Positions 48,757-62,600 of a stretch of DNA of 64,000 bases are shown here, piece by piece. The notes below the pieces were generated by a model. That model had not been told where the DNA came from, ran no database searches, and worked only from the letters and a program-made list of their open reading frames with translations. The stretch is from Doryteuthis pealeii. Its lineage: Eukaryota > Mollusca > Cephalopoda > Myopsida > Loliginidae. A program made the translations under genes and the position numbers. The stretch is taken from positions 96,681,011-96,745,010 of the forward strand of contig CM042141.1 of NCBI GenBank assembly GCA_023376005.1. Direction: 5' to 3'. Every line of letters begins with the position of its first letter. The stretch's first letter is position 1.

Positions 48757-50039
48757 GTGTGTGAAGTGTGTGTATGTGTCCGTGAAGAAAACAACAGAAA
48801 AGAAAATCCGATAAATGTTACGAATATAAAAGGAAAGGTGACATAACCAGCCTAGGCAGAACTCAAAAGAAAATGAAATTTAAAAAAAAAACGAAAGATT
48901 GAATCAATTTCGCCTTTTTTGTTCGAAGACTTGTTGCAGAATAATTTCATAAAAAAAAGAAAAGGCTAAAAAATTCTAATGGAACGTAAAGAACACCATT
49001 AACATTAATGTCCCACATGTCACAGAAATGCTAATCATCCTGTAAGGATGAACATTCTATACTTGTGCACGTTCCGCCTGATTGACGTTGGGACACGCGC
49101 GGTAGTTATTCCCGTGTCTGCCGGTAGGCGTTTGGCGGTGTAGCGTGCAGTATTAAAAAGGCGAAAGTGCCAACGTCAAAAGGTCTATTTTTTACCTTCC
49201 TTCCTCGAGAGAAGAAACGTAACTGTTGTGCCCATGTCCACAGGACATATGGGGCTTTGAGCATAACAGTCGGCAACATACTAAAACATGTAAGGCGTTT
49301 ATACTTCTCAACTTTTCGGCTACTAAATGCTACTTTTCCTATTTGGTATTTTTCTTATACAACTATATATACAGCTTTTCCTTGTATTCTGCCTGACATG
49401 TGTGTATCTTCTCTATTAAAATTGCTCATGGGGGCTGGGGGCGTAAAAATATCCAAGTTATCACTTCGTTATGTTCTTATATTTATATCGTACGAGGACA
49501 TTTGTTTTAAATAAGTGGAAATAAAATCACTATTAGGAAACAAATGAGGCTATTTTCTAGTATGACCACGCGCCAGATGGAGTTTACAGATTTCAATTCA
49601 AAATATTCCGTTGCCTAGACTGGGGGGCCTAACCAGTTCTGCCTACTATTTACCTCTAGTTGGAGGGGAGTAGTTGATTCAAAAATACCTTTACCAAGGG
49701 TATTAGCGCTATGTGAAACTGTAGCTTCCGTCCAAGATATAGTCAACCAACTATCATATCATCAATAAATCTTTTACCGGAAGTTGACAGATTTTTTTAT
49801 GTCAGTTGAATTCCTCGTGCAAATGCAAAGGATCCTGGAATTAGATAATGTAAAATAGTTTACCATCGCAAAGGATTTTCATACAATTGGATATCATCAC
49901 AGCGATGTTCGTTTTGAATGGCTAGCCCCGCGAGTTGCTCAAGATGATCTCCAAGAAAATAAAGACAAACATATTAAAAGGAATAAAATAAATACCACTA
50001 ATAGGGATTTTTATTTGTTTAGGGTGTTTTTACTTTGAA

Positions 50040-50910
50040 ACATTTTAAGGGGTACTGTTGTGACGGACAATTTGGAGTGCACCGTTTTGATGTGAACGGA
50101 CATTTCGGGGTGTCCCATTTTTATGTACAGAAATTTTTAGGACCCACCATTTCGGAGTCTGACGTTTGATGTACAAACATTTTAGGGCACAAACATTTTT
50201 GAGTGATGGGATAATTTTGGCTGCACCGTTTTCATGTAACAGACATTTTAAAAGGCACAGTTTTTGTCTACGACATTTTGAAGTTCCCGCTTTTCATGTG
50301 TCGGCCATTTTTACACCGTTTTCATGTGACGGCATTTTGGCATGCAGTTTTTCATGTGAACGGACATTTCGGGGTGTCAACATTTTTATGTAACTGATAT
50401 TTTAGGATCACACATTTAGAGTGTACGCGTTTTTCATGTAACAAGAATTTCGAATACACCGTTTCATACTACAGACATTTTGTCATGTACCATTTTCATG
50501 TGACGACATTTCAGAGTGCATTGTTTTCATTCTGACAGATATTTTAGGGCACACAATTTTTTTGGTGTGACGGAATTTTGCGTGCACCGTTTTCATGTAA
50601 CAGAACATTTAAAGTGGCAACAGTTTTTTGTCTAACGGATATTTTTTTCATGTGTCAGCCTTTTGGTGTACCACCATTTCTTGTGTGATGGACATTTTGG
50701 GAGTGGACGTTTTTGTGTGGCGGTATTTTGGGTGTACTCCGTTTTTTCATGTTACGAGCATTTTTGAAGGGCACACATTTTGGCGTGACGGACATTTTGG
50801 TGTACTCGCGTTTTCATGAGACGGAAATTTTTGGAGTGTACTATTTTTTAAGAACGGACTATTTTGGTGGTGGCACTGTTTTTTTTGTGTGACAAGACAT
50901 TTTAGTGTCT
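50040..50910. repeat. Mirrored minisatellite
   Basis: Reverse complement of 43885-44745 (units around TTTTCATGTGACGGACATTT). Unit order follows the left array, with many small indels. Confidence 0.85.
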
Positions 50911-51090
50911 CCTGGTTTGAGCAAACACATCGTACAGCACTAACCTTAACCTAAACATTTCTACTTATAATTAAAACATAAAACATTGTATTTAAACTGG
51001 ATATTTATCTAATACTATATTTTAATCATCAGTCACGCATTATCATCATCATCATATCATGTCGTGCTGACGCAGGCAGATTGCACATGA

Positions 51091-51125
<35 letters not shown>

Positions 51126-52475
51126 CTCTCTCGTCACCCGTCTCTTATGCGTGATCACTTCTGGCAATTCCTGCTCCGTCACCGACCGATTTTTTAGTAG
51201 GATTACGAAACATTCAAACACAACAGGAAATAAAATTTTCAATAGAAATTAAATAAAAAAAACAAAACAAAAAAAACGAGAATCTGACAAAATACCTGAA
51301 AGGAACGTTTTCATCGGATTAATTTGAATTCTTTCACGTCTCCAAGACTTCCTATTTCCTGAAACAAATTCCAGCAAATGGTGCCAAGGCCGACGGCAAT
51401 GGTAATTATTTTCAGGAAATGGCGTAGATTTGAAGGGAACCGACTCTGGGGAAACAAAGAAAAATCGAAAATAAATTTAGACAAGTGTCTTATAAATTCA
51501 TATATCTTACATAAATTATGGATCTAATGTTGTGTTCTGTTTTCATCAGGTTTCGCGTGGTGTAGTGGATAATGTTTCTGGATTCCAACATCAGAGTAAG
51601 CGAGGTTCGAAACATCCAGTCGTGCTATTCACGTTCCCTTTCGAATAACTAGTCTGGTAAGGTATGTACCCACTCATCCCCGCTAGTTATGTGTTAGATA
51701 GTACCACTTCTGTTCTTTCTACAAGAATGGATTTTGGGATTAATAACCCCGAAGTTAACAATTGGCAGCAATTGAATTGGTAAAAATATCATGCCAAAGT
51801 AGATGGATTGTCTCTCTTGGTCGACGTGCCTCTTTCAATTCATCAATCACAGTCCGCAATTTTCCGACCGAAATTAATTGAAGATAGAAATCTTCCTCTT
51901 TTATACAGCATCTCGTGTGGGTCGGACGTGAGAAGTCGTCGCTGCCTATGATTCAACCATAGTAGCAGCGATAAGAAAAGGGCGTCGTAAGTACGATACT
52001 TACGCATAAACTTTCCAAGGACTTAGTTAAGTGGAGATTGTAATACATTATATTTATATTAAATCGACTGCTTCCGCAGACAGTAACTATGCGTTTGCAA
52101 CAACAATTATTACAAGTGTATTTCTTGTACGTATAAATGTATTTAAATACAGTGTTAATTTGAATTCATGTTTCTGTTCATGTATTTCCTGTTCTAACCA
52201 CTTGTTAATTCATCATTCGCGGCGTAAATTCAATAAACGCATTCACTTGCTTTGTCAGTGTAAAAGTTTTTTATTTCATTTATTTATTTAATTTATTTAT
52301 TAATTACCTTTGATGAGAGGGACCACATATTGGAACCTAAAACTCGAAAGCAGACGATTGCATTTGGAAATTGTACAAAGGGGAAGAGCATTCTGCTGAT
52401 CGCCTGGCCGTCGTGAGCGGAAGCTTCACGTAAATATAATGACCTGGAAAAAGAAAAAGAAAAAGAGAAAAGCGT

Positions 52476-52575
52476 NNNNNNNNNNNNNNNNNNNNNNNNN
52501 NNNNNNNNNNNNNNNNNNNNNNNNNNNNNNNNNNNNNNNNNNNNNNNNNNNNNNNNNNNNNNNNNNNNNNNNNNN
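52476..52575. other. Assembly gap of 100 N
   Basis: The flanks align to left-arm positions about 42340 and 39435, so about 2.9 kb is missing, including exons 3 and 4 and the ribozyme element. The round 100-N length is a placeholder. Confidence 0.95.
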
Positions 52576-52790
52576 ATTAATTTTGAGAGACGATTTTACA
52601 TTTAAACACGGTAAATGATTCATCTTTTTTTTCGTGTTTCATGCATTTCTGCAACTAATTTGTTTTACTAGCAGGACCTGTGAATATACCAGTCAGATAT
52701 GATTTAAGTTATTTGACGTTTGAATATGGTTTATCTTAGAGCTTTTACCAATAGTTTCAATATGTAAGAAAAGTATAATAATTTTTATTT

Positions 52791-52830
<40 letters not shown>

Positions 52831-55800
52831 TTCTCTCCATCTACTCTCTCTTCTCTCTCTCTTCTCTCTCTTTCTTTACTTCTTTTCATATGTTTCGATT
52901 GAAACAGATTAGCGCTATCATTCTATCTCTATCTTTCTCCTAATTTTTCTTTCTGGTTATGTTTTTTTTCTTTGTGTAGCAATGGTCCTTTTTCTTCCTT
53001 TCCCTTCTTTATAATAAAAAACAGAATGGTCCATTATTTGCTGAGGGTGACGAACTCATAAAAAATAAGATTCTGCGATAAAGAACACCATGATACTCAG
53101 GATTTACATTTTTATTTCATCTTAGGACGATTGTGAATGGTCTGTTTTTTAAGCAGAGGGTTTTTGCAAGTTAATAACTAAGTGTATTAATATAATAAAT
53201 ATGTCACATGGACATTTAAAGGTTCAATTCATTTGTTTTATACAAAGCAAAAGAAATACGAGAAGTCTTTTCATTTTTTAATATTGTCACTATCTCTAAT
53301 TCCATGACTTATTGGAGGAGTCTTTTTGTTGGGTAATAGGACTACGAGATCAAGTTAAGGCGAGTTTCGAATTCGCAGTCGCAAATATTTCGCTTTCAAC
53401 GTTCAGACTTAATCTCCCCAGATATGGAATTAATACTGTATGTACTTGAATATCAAAGAGTTTAACAGATAAATAATAGGAAAAACACAGTAGTATTCAA
53501 AGAGAGGGAAAAAGGTTTACTAAGCATCTTACAGGTGAAACAAAGTAAATTAGCAATTGCTCGTTGAATTAAAATTTCATGAGATCCTGTTGTTTCTCGT
53601 CATTCGCAGGTTTTCGTCAGACTATTTTCACTGGGGAAAGACAGGCGATTCCTTTCTCATTATTTAGGGTACTTATGACAATAGGGACCACTCTTGTTTT
53701 CTTCTACAAGGATGGCTTTAGATTAAATGCCATGAAGGTTGATATGTCATTAAACCAAAGAAACAAAACTGAATCCATTGTGACGCGATTACATTATGAA
53801 AACGCAAGACCATAAATGGAAAGAGGAATTTTAGATTTTAAGTATGGTTGCAAGTCGGTTCTTTGGAAACTTCACAGGAACAGCCAATAATTTCCCCTAG
53901 ACTTCGGAAATTATTTTGTTGGATTACATCCTTTACTTGCCAGGGTTCTCCTATTTGTTGGTTAGGGGGCAACGAAAGGTATTATCTCTCGGTATCTAAC
54001 AATAGACATTAGGTAACGTGGCAGCAGCATTATAAAGAAGAATCGGCCAAAAACCGCTCTCTTTCTGCATCGACAGCAAGACACACATTAACGAGTGTCT
54101 CTTTATTCACGTTGTTAGACAGGGTGGATTTGCGAGCACAGTGGATACGCTGCTAAACTTGTAAATATTTAAACTTTCTTTCTCTACTATCTTATTATAT
54201 ATGGAGAGATTGTGCGTGTTGTCAATTCTATATCACTACCCGAGTTACAATTCGCCTTTGTTATTTAATGTCAATTCTCATGATTTTATCTTATTTAGAA
54301 ACCTCATACAATTTAAATTGTTTACTTATTAATGTTGTTGGGCCATAAACTATATCTAATAAAACTGCAATTGTATTTATATATAGCAACAGAATCTGCG
54401 TTTACAGTGTGACGGGAAGGCGAATTTTGCTATTGATGTTAAAAATGTTATTTTAATAATTTGTGCTTAGTAAGTTATTGATTTTCTAATTCTTTGGGTT
54501 TTATCTTAATGAATAAGAGAAAATAATCTCTCGGAGATAAATCTTAAAAGAGAATCCTTAACAAAAAGAAATAACTATAATTTTATTCGTTACTTGTCTA
54601 TTGTTTTAAGCGAAATGGTTAAATTAAGGAAAAAAGAAAAAATAAAAAAATTTCTTATTACATTAAACCTTAAATACTTGCATCCCTGAAGGGTGCATTT
54701 ATTTGCTAGTATGAAGAACAAAACATCTTTATATGATTATAAAGGTTTGACATTGGGATTTGTTCACAGTTACCAATCTATTGGATTCGGTTGACCATTT
54801 ATTTCATTACAAACACTGCCTTTGGCACGAATTAGATCGAGCCTGCTTTTACAACTAAGTAGTATGAGTCTTCTTGAATCGCATAATTAGGCGGAAGAGT
54901 CTTGGTTTCCGGCGCGGGGGGCATTTTGAAGCTGGAAATACATAATCAAAAATTCTTCCACAAAAAACAAAAACAATAGAAATTTCCACAAGAAAGCGGG
55001 AACTCCTTCCTGGTTATATATTATATTTATTATATATAATATTGTGTGATGTGTGGTGTGGTGTGTGTGTGTGTGTTAGAATTAAACAAAAGAGCGTCTT
55101 TTGTTTTAACAATTTTATTAAAACGATCTTTTCCGAGCTTTCAGAAATGGAATGCCGTGGATTGTCACCAAATTTTTTATCCCAAGTATTTCGGCACTTC
55201 AAAGTGCTTTGCATCAGGGGTGGATGTGTTGTATTCCAGATTCCATCCAAATGTAAAGAAGTTGTGCCTAGAAAGTTGAAAGATCGTTATAAAATTGTTT
55301 TTAACAGGAGACGTGCTTTTGTTTAATTCTACATGTATACAATGAAGAATGCTGCATGCACACACACACACACACAGAGCGACACACCACAATCTATTAT
55401 ATATATAATATTATATATATATATATATTAGTAACTACACAAAGTACAGTGTTGGGGTCACCCATCTAGTCTGTTAGATAACTGAAGTTGGGAAAGTGAG
55501 TTTGCAGTACTATATTCAATACACTTAAACACGTGGCCTGACGAAAGCATTAATCCTTTTGTCGATTTCAAAGAAAGGGAATGGCTTTGACCTAATTTAG
55601 CTTGGGTTGCTGGTTATGAAGTCTTAGAAACTCATTTCAATTCTTCGCTGCTCCTCTCTCTCTTCTCTCTCTCTCGTCTCTAGCTATCTCAGTCTCTTCA
55701 ATCTGTTCGTTTCTTGTCTCTCCTCTCTCTCTCTCCTGCTCTAACCCTCAGAGCATTAACAGAGGTTATCCAGATGGATTGAGGGAAGTCATAGGCAGAA

Positions 55801-56492
55801 TGTAAAGTAAGAGATTGGTCAGTTCTTTGACGTTAATTGCAATTACGACTATTAAGAACAATTGAAATGGTATTTTGTTTCAAACATATTCTTAATTCTA
55901 AGTAAGAATAATTTAGTAATACTTTCCGTGTCATTAAACCTATACAGTAGAAAAAAGCGTTTAGGAGACAAAAGGTTGATTTGCTCAGCTTTAGTATATA
56001 TTAATAATAATATAATATAATAATAATAATGATATATATATATACTTATATATTATATATTATTCTTAGAAGAGTAGAGAGGAGAGAGAGCAGAGAGAGA
56101 GAGAGAGTGAGAGAGATGAGAGGAGGGGCACGATTGTATAATAGTTATCGTCGTAGTAATTGGACACGGGAGAACGAGTCAAATAACTGGACGATATGGT
56201 GTTTGCTTTGTGTACCATTGTGTAAATATCTTGGGACGATGATGCATTCCAAACTGCTCTCCTCCAGCTATGGGTAAGATAAGTAGGGCAGTTATGTTTT
56301 TGGGGATATAATATTTTGTTTTGATATAATTTTTGGGTGTTTTAGATCTTTTTTGTGAAACAATGAATTACTTGAATAATTTCAATTGAAATGATTAATA
56401 TGATGGAAAAATCTATGATTTAATTTTTAAATTAAAATTAAGTAACTTAACTTTTTCTACTCCTTTTGTAAGCATATATATTATATATATAT

Positions 56493-56527
<35 letters not shown>

Positions 56528-59224
56528 CGTGTGTGGTGGGTGTGTGTGTGTAATTTTGAAAAGGTGTCCAGTACATACTATTCTTTGTCCCGATCGAAGG
56601 TTTGATAAACTTCTTCTCTCATCTCTTCATCTTGCTCCGCTCTCTCTCGTCATTCTCTCTCTCTCTCACGCATCACACTACAATCATATAATATATATAT
56701 AGTATATATATATATTTATATATATTAAAAAGATAAGTGTATTTTGGCAGCATTTTTCTTTTATACAATTTTGTTGAACTGTACAGACAATCTCTGTTTC
56801 CCGTTTTGGAAACCTTTGGTGGACTGTTACAACCAGTTACACCCTGAACCGAAAAAGAATGGCCCGAAAATTAGAAAGGATCAATCAAAACTTTTCCGAC
56901 AAGAATTGTCTGTACAGTTTAACATACTTGTATATAATATATATTATTATATTATTATATATATATATATTATATATATATATATTATATATTAAAGGTT
57001 GCGCTTTTGAAGGTCTTCTTATTCAGGAAAAAATTATTACGGAAAAAAAGGTTATTTAACCTACGCGTAGGTTTGACAACTAGGGCCGCAGTATGAGGCT
57101 CAGCGAGGATACAATCACTTTTTTGTAGTAGTAATCTGCAAGACTAACTTGCTAGCCAATTTAGAGCGACTAGAAAAGTTGATTTTTATATATCAAGATA
57201 AAAAGTTTTGGTTTTTTTAAATGTTTTAAAAGGATTTAAAAAATAAACGTTTCGTTAAAAAAAGGGATGTCATGTGCAGTACTCAGTGTTTTGCAAACTC
57301 CTTCTGTCGACAAAGTGTGGGTGTACAGAGCAGAATCGAAGAAAGTTTCTAAGAACTTGAAGCTTGGGGAATTTGCCTGAAGATAAAATCCATTTCTATA
57401 ACGGTAGGTGAAACCCAAACAAAACGTAGGTCATGTTTTTAGTTCTTTGTTTAATGGCATACCAACCTTAGTGGATTATTTAATGACGAAATCATCCTTG
57501 TAGAAGAATAGTAGTGGGTACTACGGAGGTCACTGTAGCGTAGTGGCTAAGCCTGGACTGGGAAATCCTACTAAGCGAGTTCGACACTCCAGTCCGTGCT
57601 ATTGGCGTTCACTTTCGGACAAATAGGACCCTTCATCGCTTCAGTGGTTAATATTACCCCGCTAATGTTCTTTTCTCAAGGATGGCTAATGGCAATTAAA
57701 ACAGACAACAAGGTTGATATGTCATTACATAAAGAAAGTAACCAAGTAGTTGTTTACTATTTTACCCAAGCTGGGGGATATGAGGATTCAATACCTTTTC
57801 CAGGGTATTAGTGTGAAAGTGGTCCGTAATAGCGCGACTGGTTCGAACTGCTTACTACAATGTAACGACGCCGACACGTAGCTTACTACGACCTCTTTTC
57901 AGACGAAACAGTATTATAAAAAGTATTGACTCCGGTTGTCAATAACATACTGGAACGCAGTCGCCAGATTCGAAACAATCCCAAGGGGCTGCAAAGCAAT
58001 ATTGTTTTCGCTTGTCGGATCTTAGCCGGGATCTATATAATATGAAATACTCGTGTTCTTAATAGTAAAACCGTTTATGCTTGCAACACTTCTAGTTAAA
58101 AATGAAGACGGCGCCAATCTTCCAAGACGAAATTATTTCATCTTTTCAGATGTGTCGATTGAAACAGATTAGCGTTATCCCTTCCGCCGCGTTTACCCTC
58201 AACTATCTTTCCCTACTGCTTTTCTTTTTTTTACTTCTTATTATATTTTTCTGTGTAGCATGTCCTTTTTTCTCTTTCCTTTCTTATGATTAAAACGGAA
58301 TAGTCCATTACTTAGCCTGAAGTGAGGTCTACCTCTAAAATAGATTCGGCGGATAGCTACACCAATGATGCAGGGATTTTACATTTTGCATTTCATCTTA
58401 GACGATTGGACGGTCTGATTTTTAGCCAGAGGGTGTTTGCAATAGATTATAACGGTGTACAATTGATTAACACGATTTAATGTATAGATTTTCCATAAAT
58501 CGGAACTGTTTGCGCATTATTTCGCGTGTTCAGAACAGACACAGTGTACGCTTGTAATGACCAATGAAGGAATAATAGTTTTACTAGAAGCGGCTACCCG
58601 GCGTGCCTGGGTAGAGGTGGGAAAATAGTTAGTCTCGCAGATCCATTATTACTGATCGCGAGTTGGATCTCGCAGGATGTCCATTTAAATTCCTATGTAA
58701 AGAGACGCTCTTGGATGGCGGACTGGTGGGGCGTCAAAAAAAAAAGGCGCCACAGAACACTTGGAAAAGAAAAACTAATGTCTTCTATTTGAAAAATAGA
58801 ATTTTAAACAAATCCATGCTCATAACAATTTAATATATCATTTTTTACTTATCTTCACGAATTAATCTAAATCCTTCATTGTTCATAGTTATCAGAAAAG
58901 CAAAGATCTTGGCGATAGTGATGTGTATATATATATATTTACTTTTGTCTTATTGTTTTATATTTCGTAGTTTCTCGGACAAGTACTACAACGAACAGCG
59001 CCTTTATATATGTACTACTGATGACTGTAATTTATAGAACAGAAAGGAAGGGGCAACAAACTTAGATAAGATTGCCTATACACAGTTAAAAACCAGTAAC
59101 ATTGTTCAAATATTTCAAGTGAATTCGGGAATTGTCACTCACTCAACAAACGTACAACGCCTGGATTATCGTTCACCCCACCAATTTTAGTGAAATGTCT
59201 AATCTTACAGACTATCTTATAATA

Positions 59225-59653
59225 CACTGGTAACTTGAACTTAACAGTTTAATTCATTAGGCTCGTATTACGAATTTCCTCGTATATCAATTCATTTTCA
59301 CTATTGAAATAAACTAAAATGCATTAAGTGTATTCCAGCACGTAAAAATCAGCCATATTACATTTTTTAAATAAGAAATAACACTAGTTGTATAAAAAAA
59401 CATATAAGATAGAATGGCAATGATACTTTGTGCTGCGAATATATTGTTATATTTTTTTTTATAGATAATATTTTCTTTGGCATAATAATTTGGAAACCTG
59501 AAATGTTTTTTAGTGAACTTACTAACATAAGCGTATCTGAACTCACTCATGACTCAATGTTTTTTCTCAATACAGCAAACAAAATTGACCGAGTGACGAC
59601 ACTCGTAACTCGAAACCGTAAGTTTTGGGACACTCGTAAGTCAAGTGAGGCTG
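59225..59653. mobile_element. Mirrored Tc1/mariner-like MITE
   Basis: Mirror of 32476-32912; starts CACTGGTAACTTGAACTTAA and ends TTGACTTAC-type termini flanked by TA. Open frames across it are not genes. Confidence 0.7.
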
Positions 59654-62600
59654 TATAATAAACCTGCGATCCTCTCTATAAGTTACATTTTCTGTTTGTT
59701 AGAGTCCATATTGACGGAAATGGCAACCCCGATTAAGGAGAAGGACATTATTGTGATTACATGTATTTAACCCAGGACGCTCACCTCGGACCGAAGGTGA
59801 CGCAGAGGTCATTTTATTATGTTTTTTCCCTTCTAATTGCTGCCCTGTTTGGTGGGGCTGTTTTAGAATACACTCCGACTGCACCTCGCAACAGCGGGTA
59901 CAGACCTTCAATAGGGTAACCCTGTTTGGCCGTGGGTGGCGACCTTGTGTACTGAATCCTGGTGGCTCAGTCAGTCCATGACATGCAACACACCACCTTG
60001 GCTCTTACTTAGGCTTAGATGGGGCGGTCGGAGAGGCTCCTCTGATCAATCGTTGGTTTTAGTTATATGAATTTCCTGGCCCTATTGCCCTTTTGCAAAC
60101 CCGCAACCTATGTTTTTATCATTTATGTGCTAGAAGGCGGTGACCTGAGGGTCTTAGTATCCTGTGTGTATGACGTCAAACTGTAATCTAGTGGTGAGTT
60201 CCAATTCTGGAACTCTGGGGATATGGGAGTATCCCTTTATCGCCATTACTCTGAGCTCCACGCCTGACGCTTTTTTTTTTAGTGGTGAAGTAAACTTTTT
60301 AGGGTCCATCTATGGGTCTACGATATATTAAAAAATGAGTATTTGTAAGAAAATGTATTTTTAAAATTGAGTTTGAAAAAATTTGAATACCCACAAGAAT
60401 GGAACAACTAATGTCTTCGCATACAATAACCAACAATGGTTTGAAATGTTGTAAAATTGCCACGCAACACAGCGCAACCAACCACCAGCCAGCCAACGCA
60501 GCTTTTTAGATTGGTTTCGTTAACCAAGGGAAAAAATAAAAAAATTTCAATGCAGCCTACTATTTACCATAAGCTGGAAAAAACCAGATGAAATTTATGT
60601 TTTTTCCTAGGCGATAAGAGGAAGTTCTGTAGCCCTTACGACAGCTGAGTGACGGCAAGAGTGTCATATTTGCTCGCAGGTGAAGGAATTGGGTAAAATA
60701 CACCATGCTTAAAAACAAATACTTTAGATGCGGATTTTCTACTATCAAGCTCTATTCACTAGAAAGATTAGCGAACGAACACAAGGTTCCTATAGGCAAT
60801 GTTCATTCTATTTGATCTCGTACCGGAAGGAAAGTAAATATCAAGATAATTTTAACATGTCTTCGGGTTCTCTCAACATGTGCACAAAGGCATTTCCGGA
60901 GCTGAAAGAAAAAATTTTGATATTCGTTGTATTCATTTAACACTCTATTGCAATACTTGGTGGTGGGGATATCTGATAGATCGAAATCCTTGCTTGCAGA
61001 TAATCCAATTATGTTGTCTGCTTTTACAATCTGTGTTTCGTTTTGCTTAAAAACATGTTTTAGGCTGAGATAGTTTCGTATTTTCTATCAGTACCAGAGG
61101 TACGTGCAATATTCTGTCAGTATGCGAAAGGGTAGGTATTTAAGCCATCCCCGTCTGGTGGGATATGTCGTTGTTGTTTGTTTTGTAGTCTATCCTGCTA
61201 TGGTAATCTGTTCGCTCATATTTTTACCATCCTTTAGAATTTTGATTCATGTATTTAAATAAATTAATTAATGTTAATTAAATTAATGAATAAAATAGAT
61301 AAATAAAAAATGAAAATTTTAGCCATGAAATAACAAGAGCGAACAGTTTCATTGTTTTTTCAAGCTTGTCGTCAGCCACAAGGCACCCATGCTTTGTGAG
61401 TACTGATTTATTCAAAGTGTAAGGTGATAGTTTTATCACTTTTTAGATAACAGGGCATGAATCGGATTTTTTGATGTTGTTCCACATCGGAGAAATTAAT
61501 ATTTTAAAAACTTAGAGATTAAGAATTTCTAAATGTCTAAATATAAAATAATATGTAAATTCAATCTGATTTTTAAATATTAAATTAACGATTTAGTTTT
61601 AATTTAAAGAAAAAAGAATTAAAAATATTTGAAAAATTTGATTATTAGCTTGATTTTTATACTTTTTTTTTTAGAAAGGAAAAAATTAATCAACATTCGA
61701 TAAACGTTCATATTTAGCTTCGAATAATTATCTCTCTGATTTTCGATGAAATTTTAAAGAGCAATAGAATGCATTTGTCGGAAAAAAAGTTTAATCATTA
61801 AGTTTTTCTTTCAGTAAAATTGTTGCAATTATAAAAGATATATACGTCATTTGAAGATTTTATTTTTTTCATGTATTTGACCATTAAATATCTCAGTCTC
61901 AGTATATACTTTTCCTTAACTATTTCTTTTTTTCTTTGTGATAAATAATCTCAAGAGATGGTGATCTTACAATTAGAGTTTCTGTTTTTCGCAGTTTGTG
62001 GTAACGGAGCATTTTGGACTTAGTATTTTGGCATGGACTAAAAGCATTGACACACTTCGGTTCATTCTTTACATTTATTTCTGTTAATAATGTCCTGCAA
62101 ATATTCTAACGTAAAAATCTGTCAATTTATATTCAAATTAATAATGTTCAGTTAGAATATTCCATTTAGACCGCAGACGAAATTTCAAACTGTTGAAATA
62201 CTGAATATTAAAAGATAAAGCAACAAAATAATAATCAATATAATATAAGATTTGTCCTTGGAATTTTAAGCTGAGAAATTCAATTTATATTAGTCCAAAG
62301 ATGAAAACTTAATATTGGAATAGTATCAGTGAAATGAGTTATATACTATAAAATATAAGGGTGGCATGTATAAATTGTTAACGTCGTAGGAAATTGACAC
62401 GACAATACGCGTTCAAATGCCTGGATGAGGCCTGTTTGATTTTCTTATAGTGCTAATACCTTTGTAAAAAATATGAATCCAAACTATTATCCTCCTGCTA
62501 TGGATAAATAGTAGGGCAGACCGAGCTCTTTAGAACTTGGTTAGCAACCAGTCTAGGAGAAGGACAAACTCTGAATTTAAGCATTCGCTTAAGAATTGAC

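Noticed and set aside
50166..50819. Cys/Phe-rich frames over the mirrored minisatellite
   Set aside because: Chance frames of a ~30-bp tandem repeat whose period keeps frames open.
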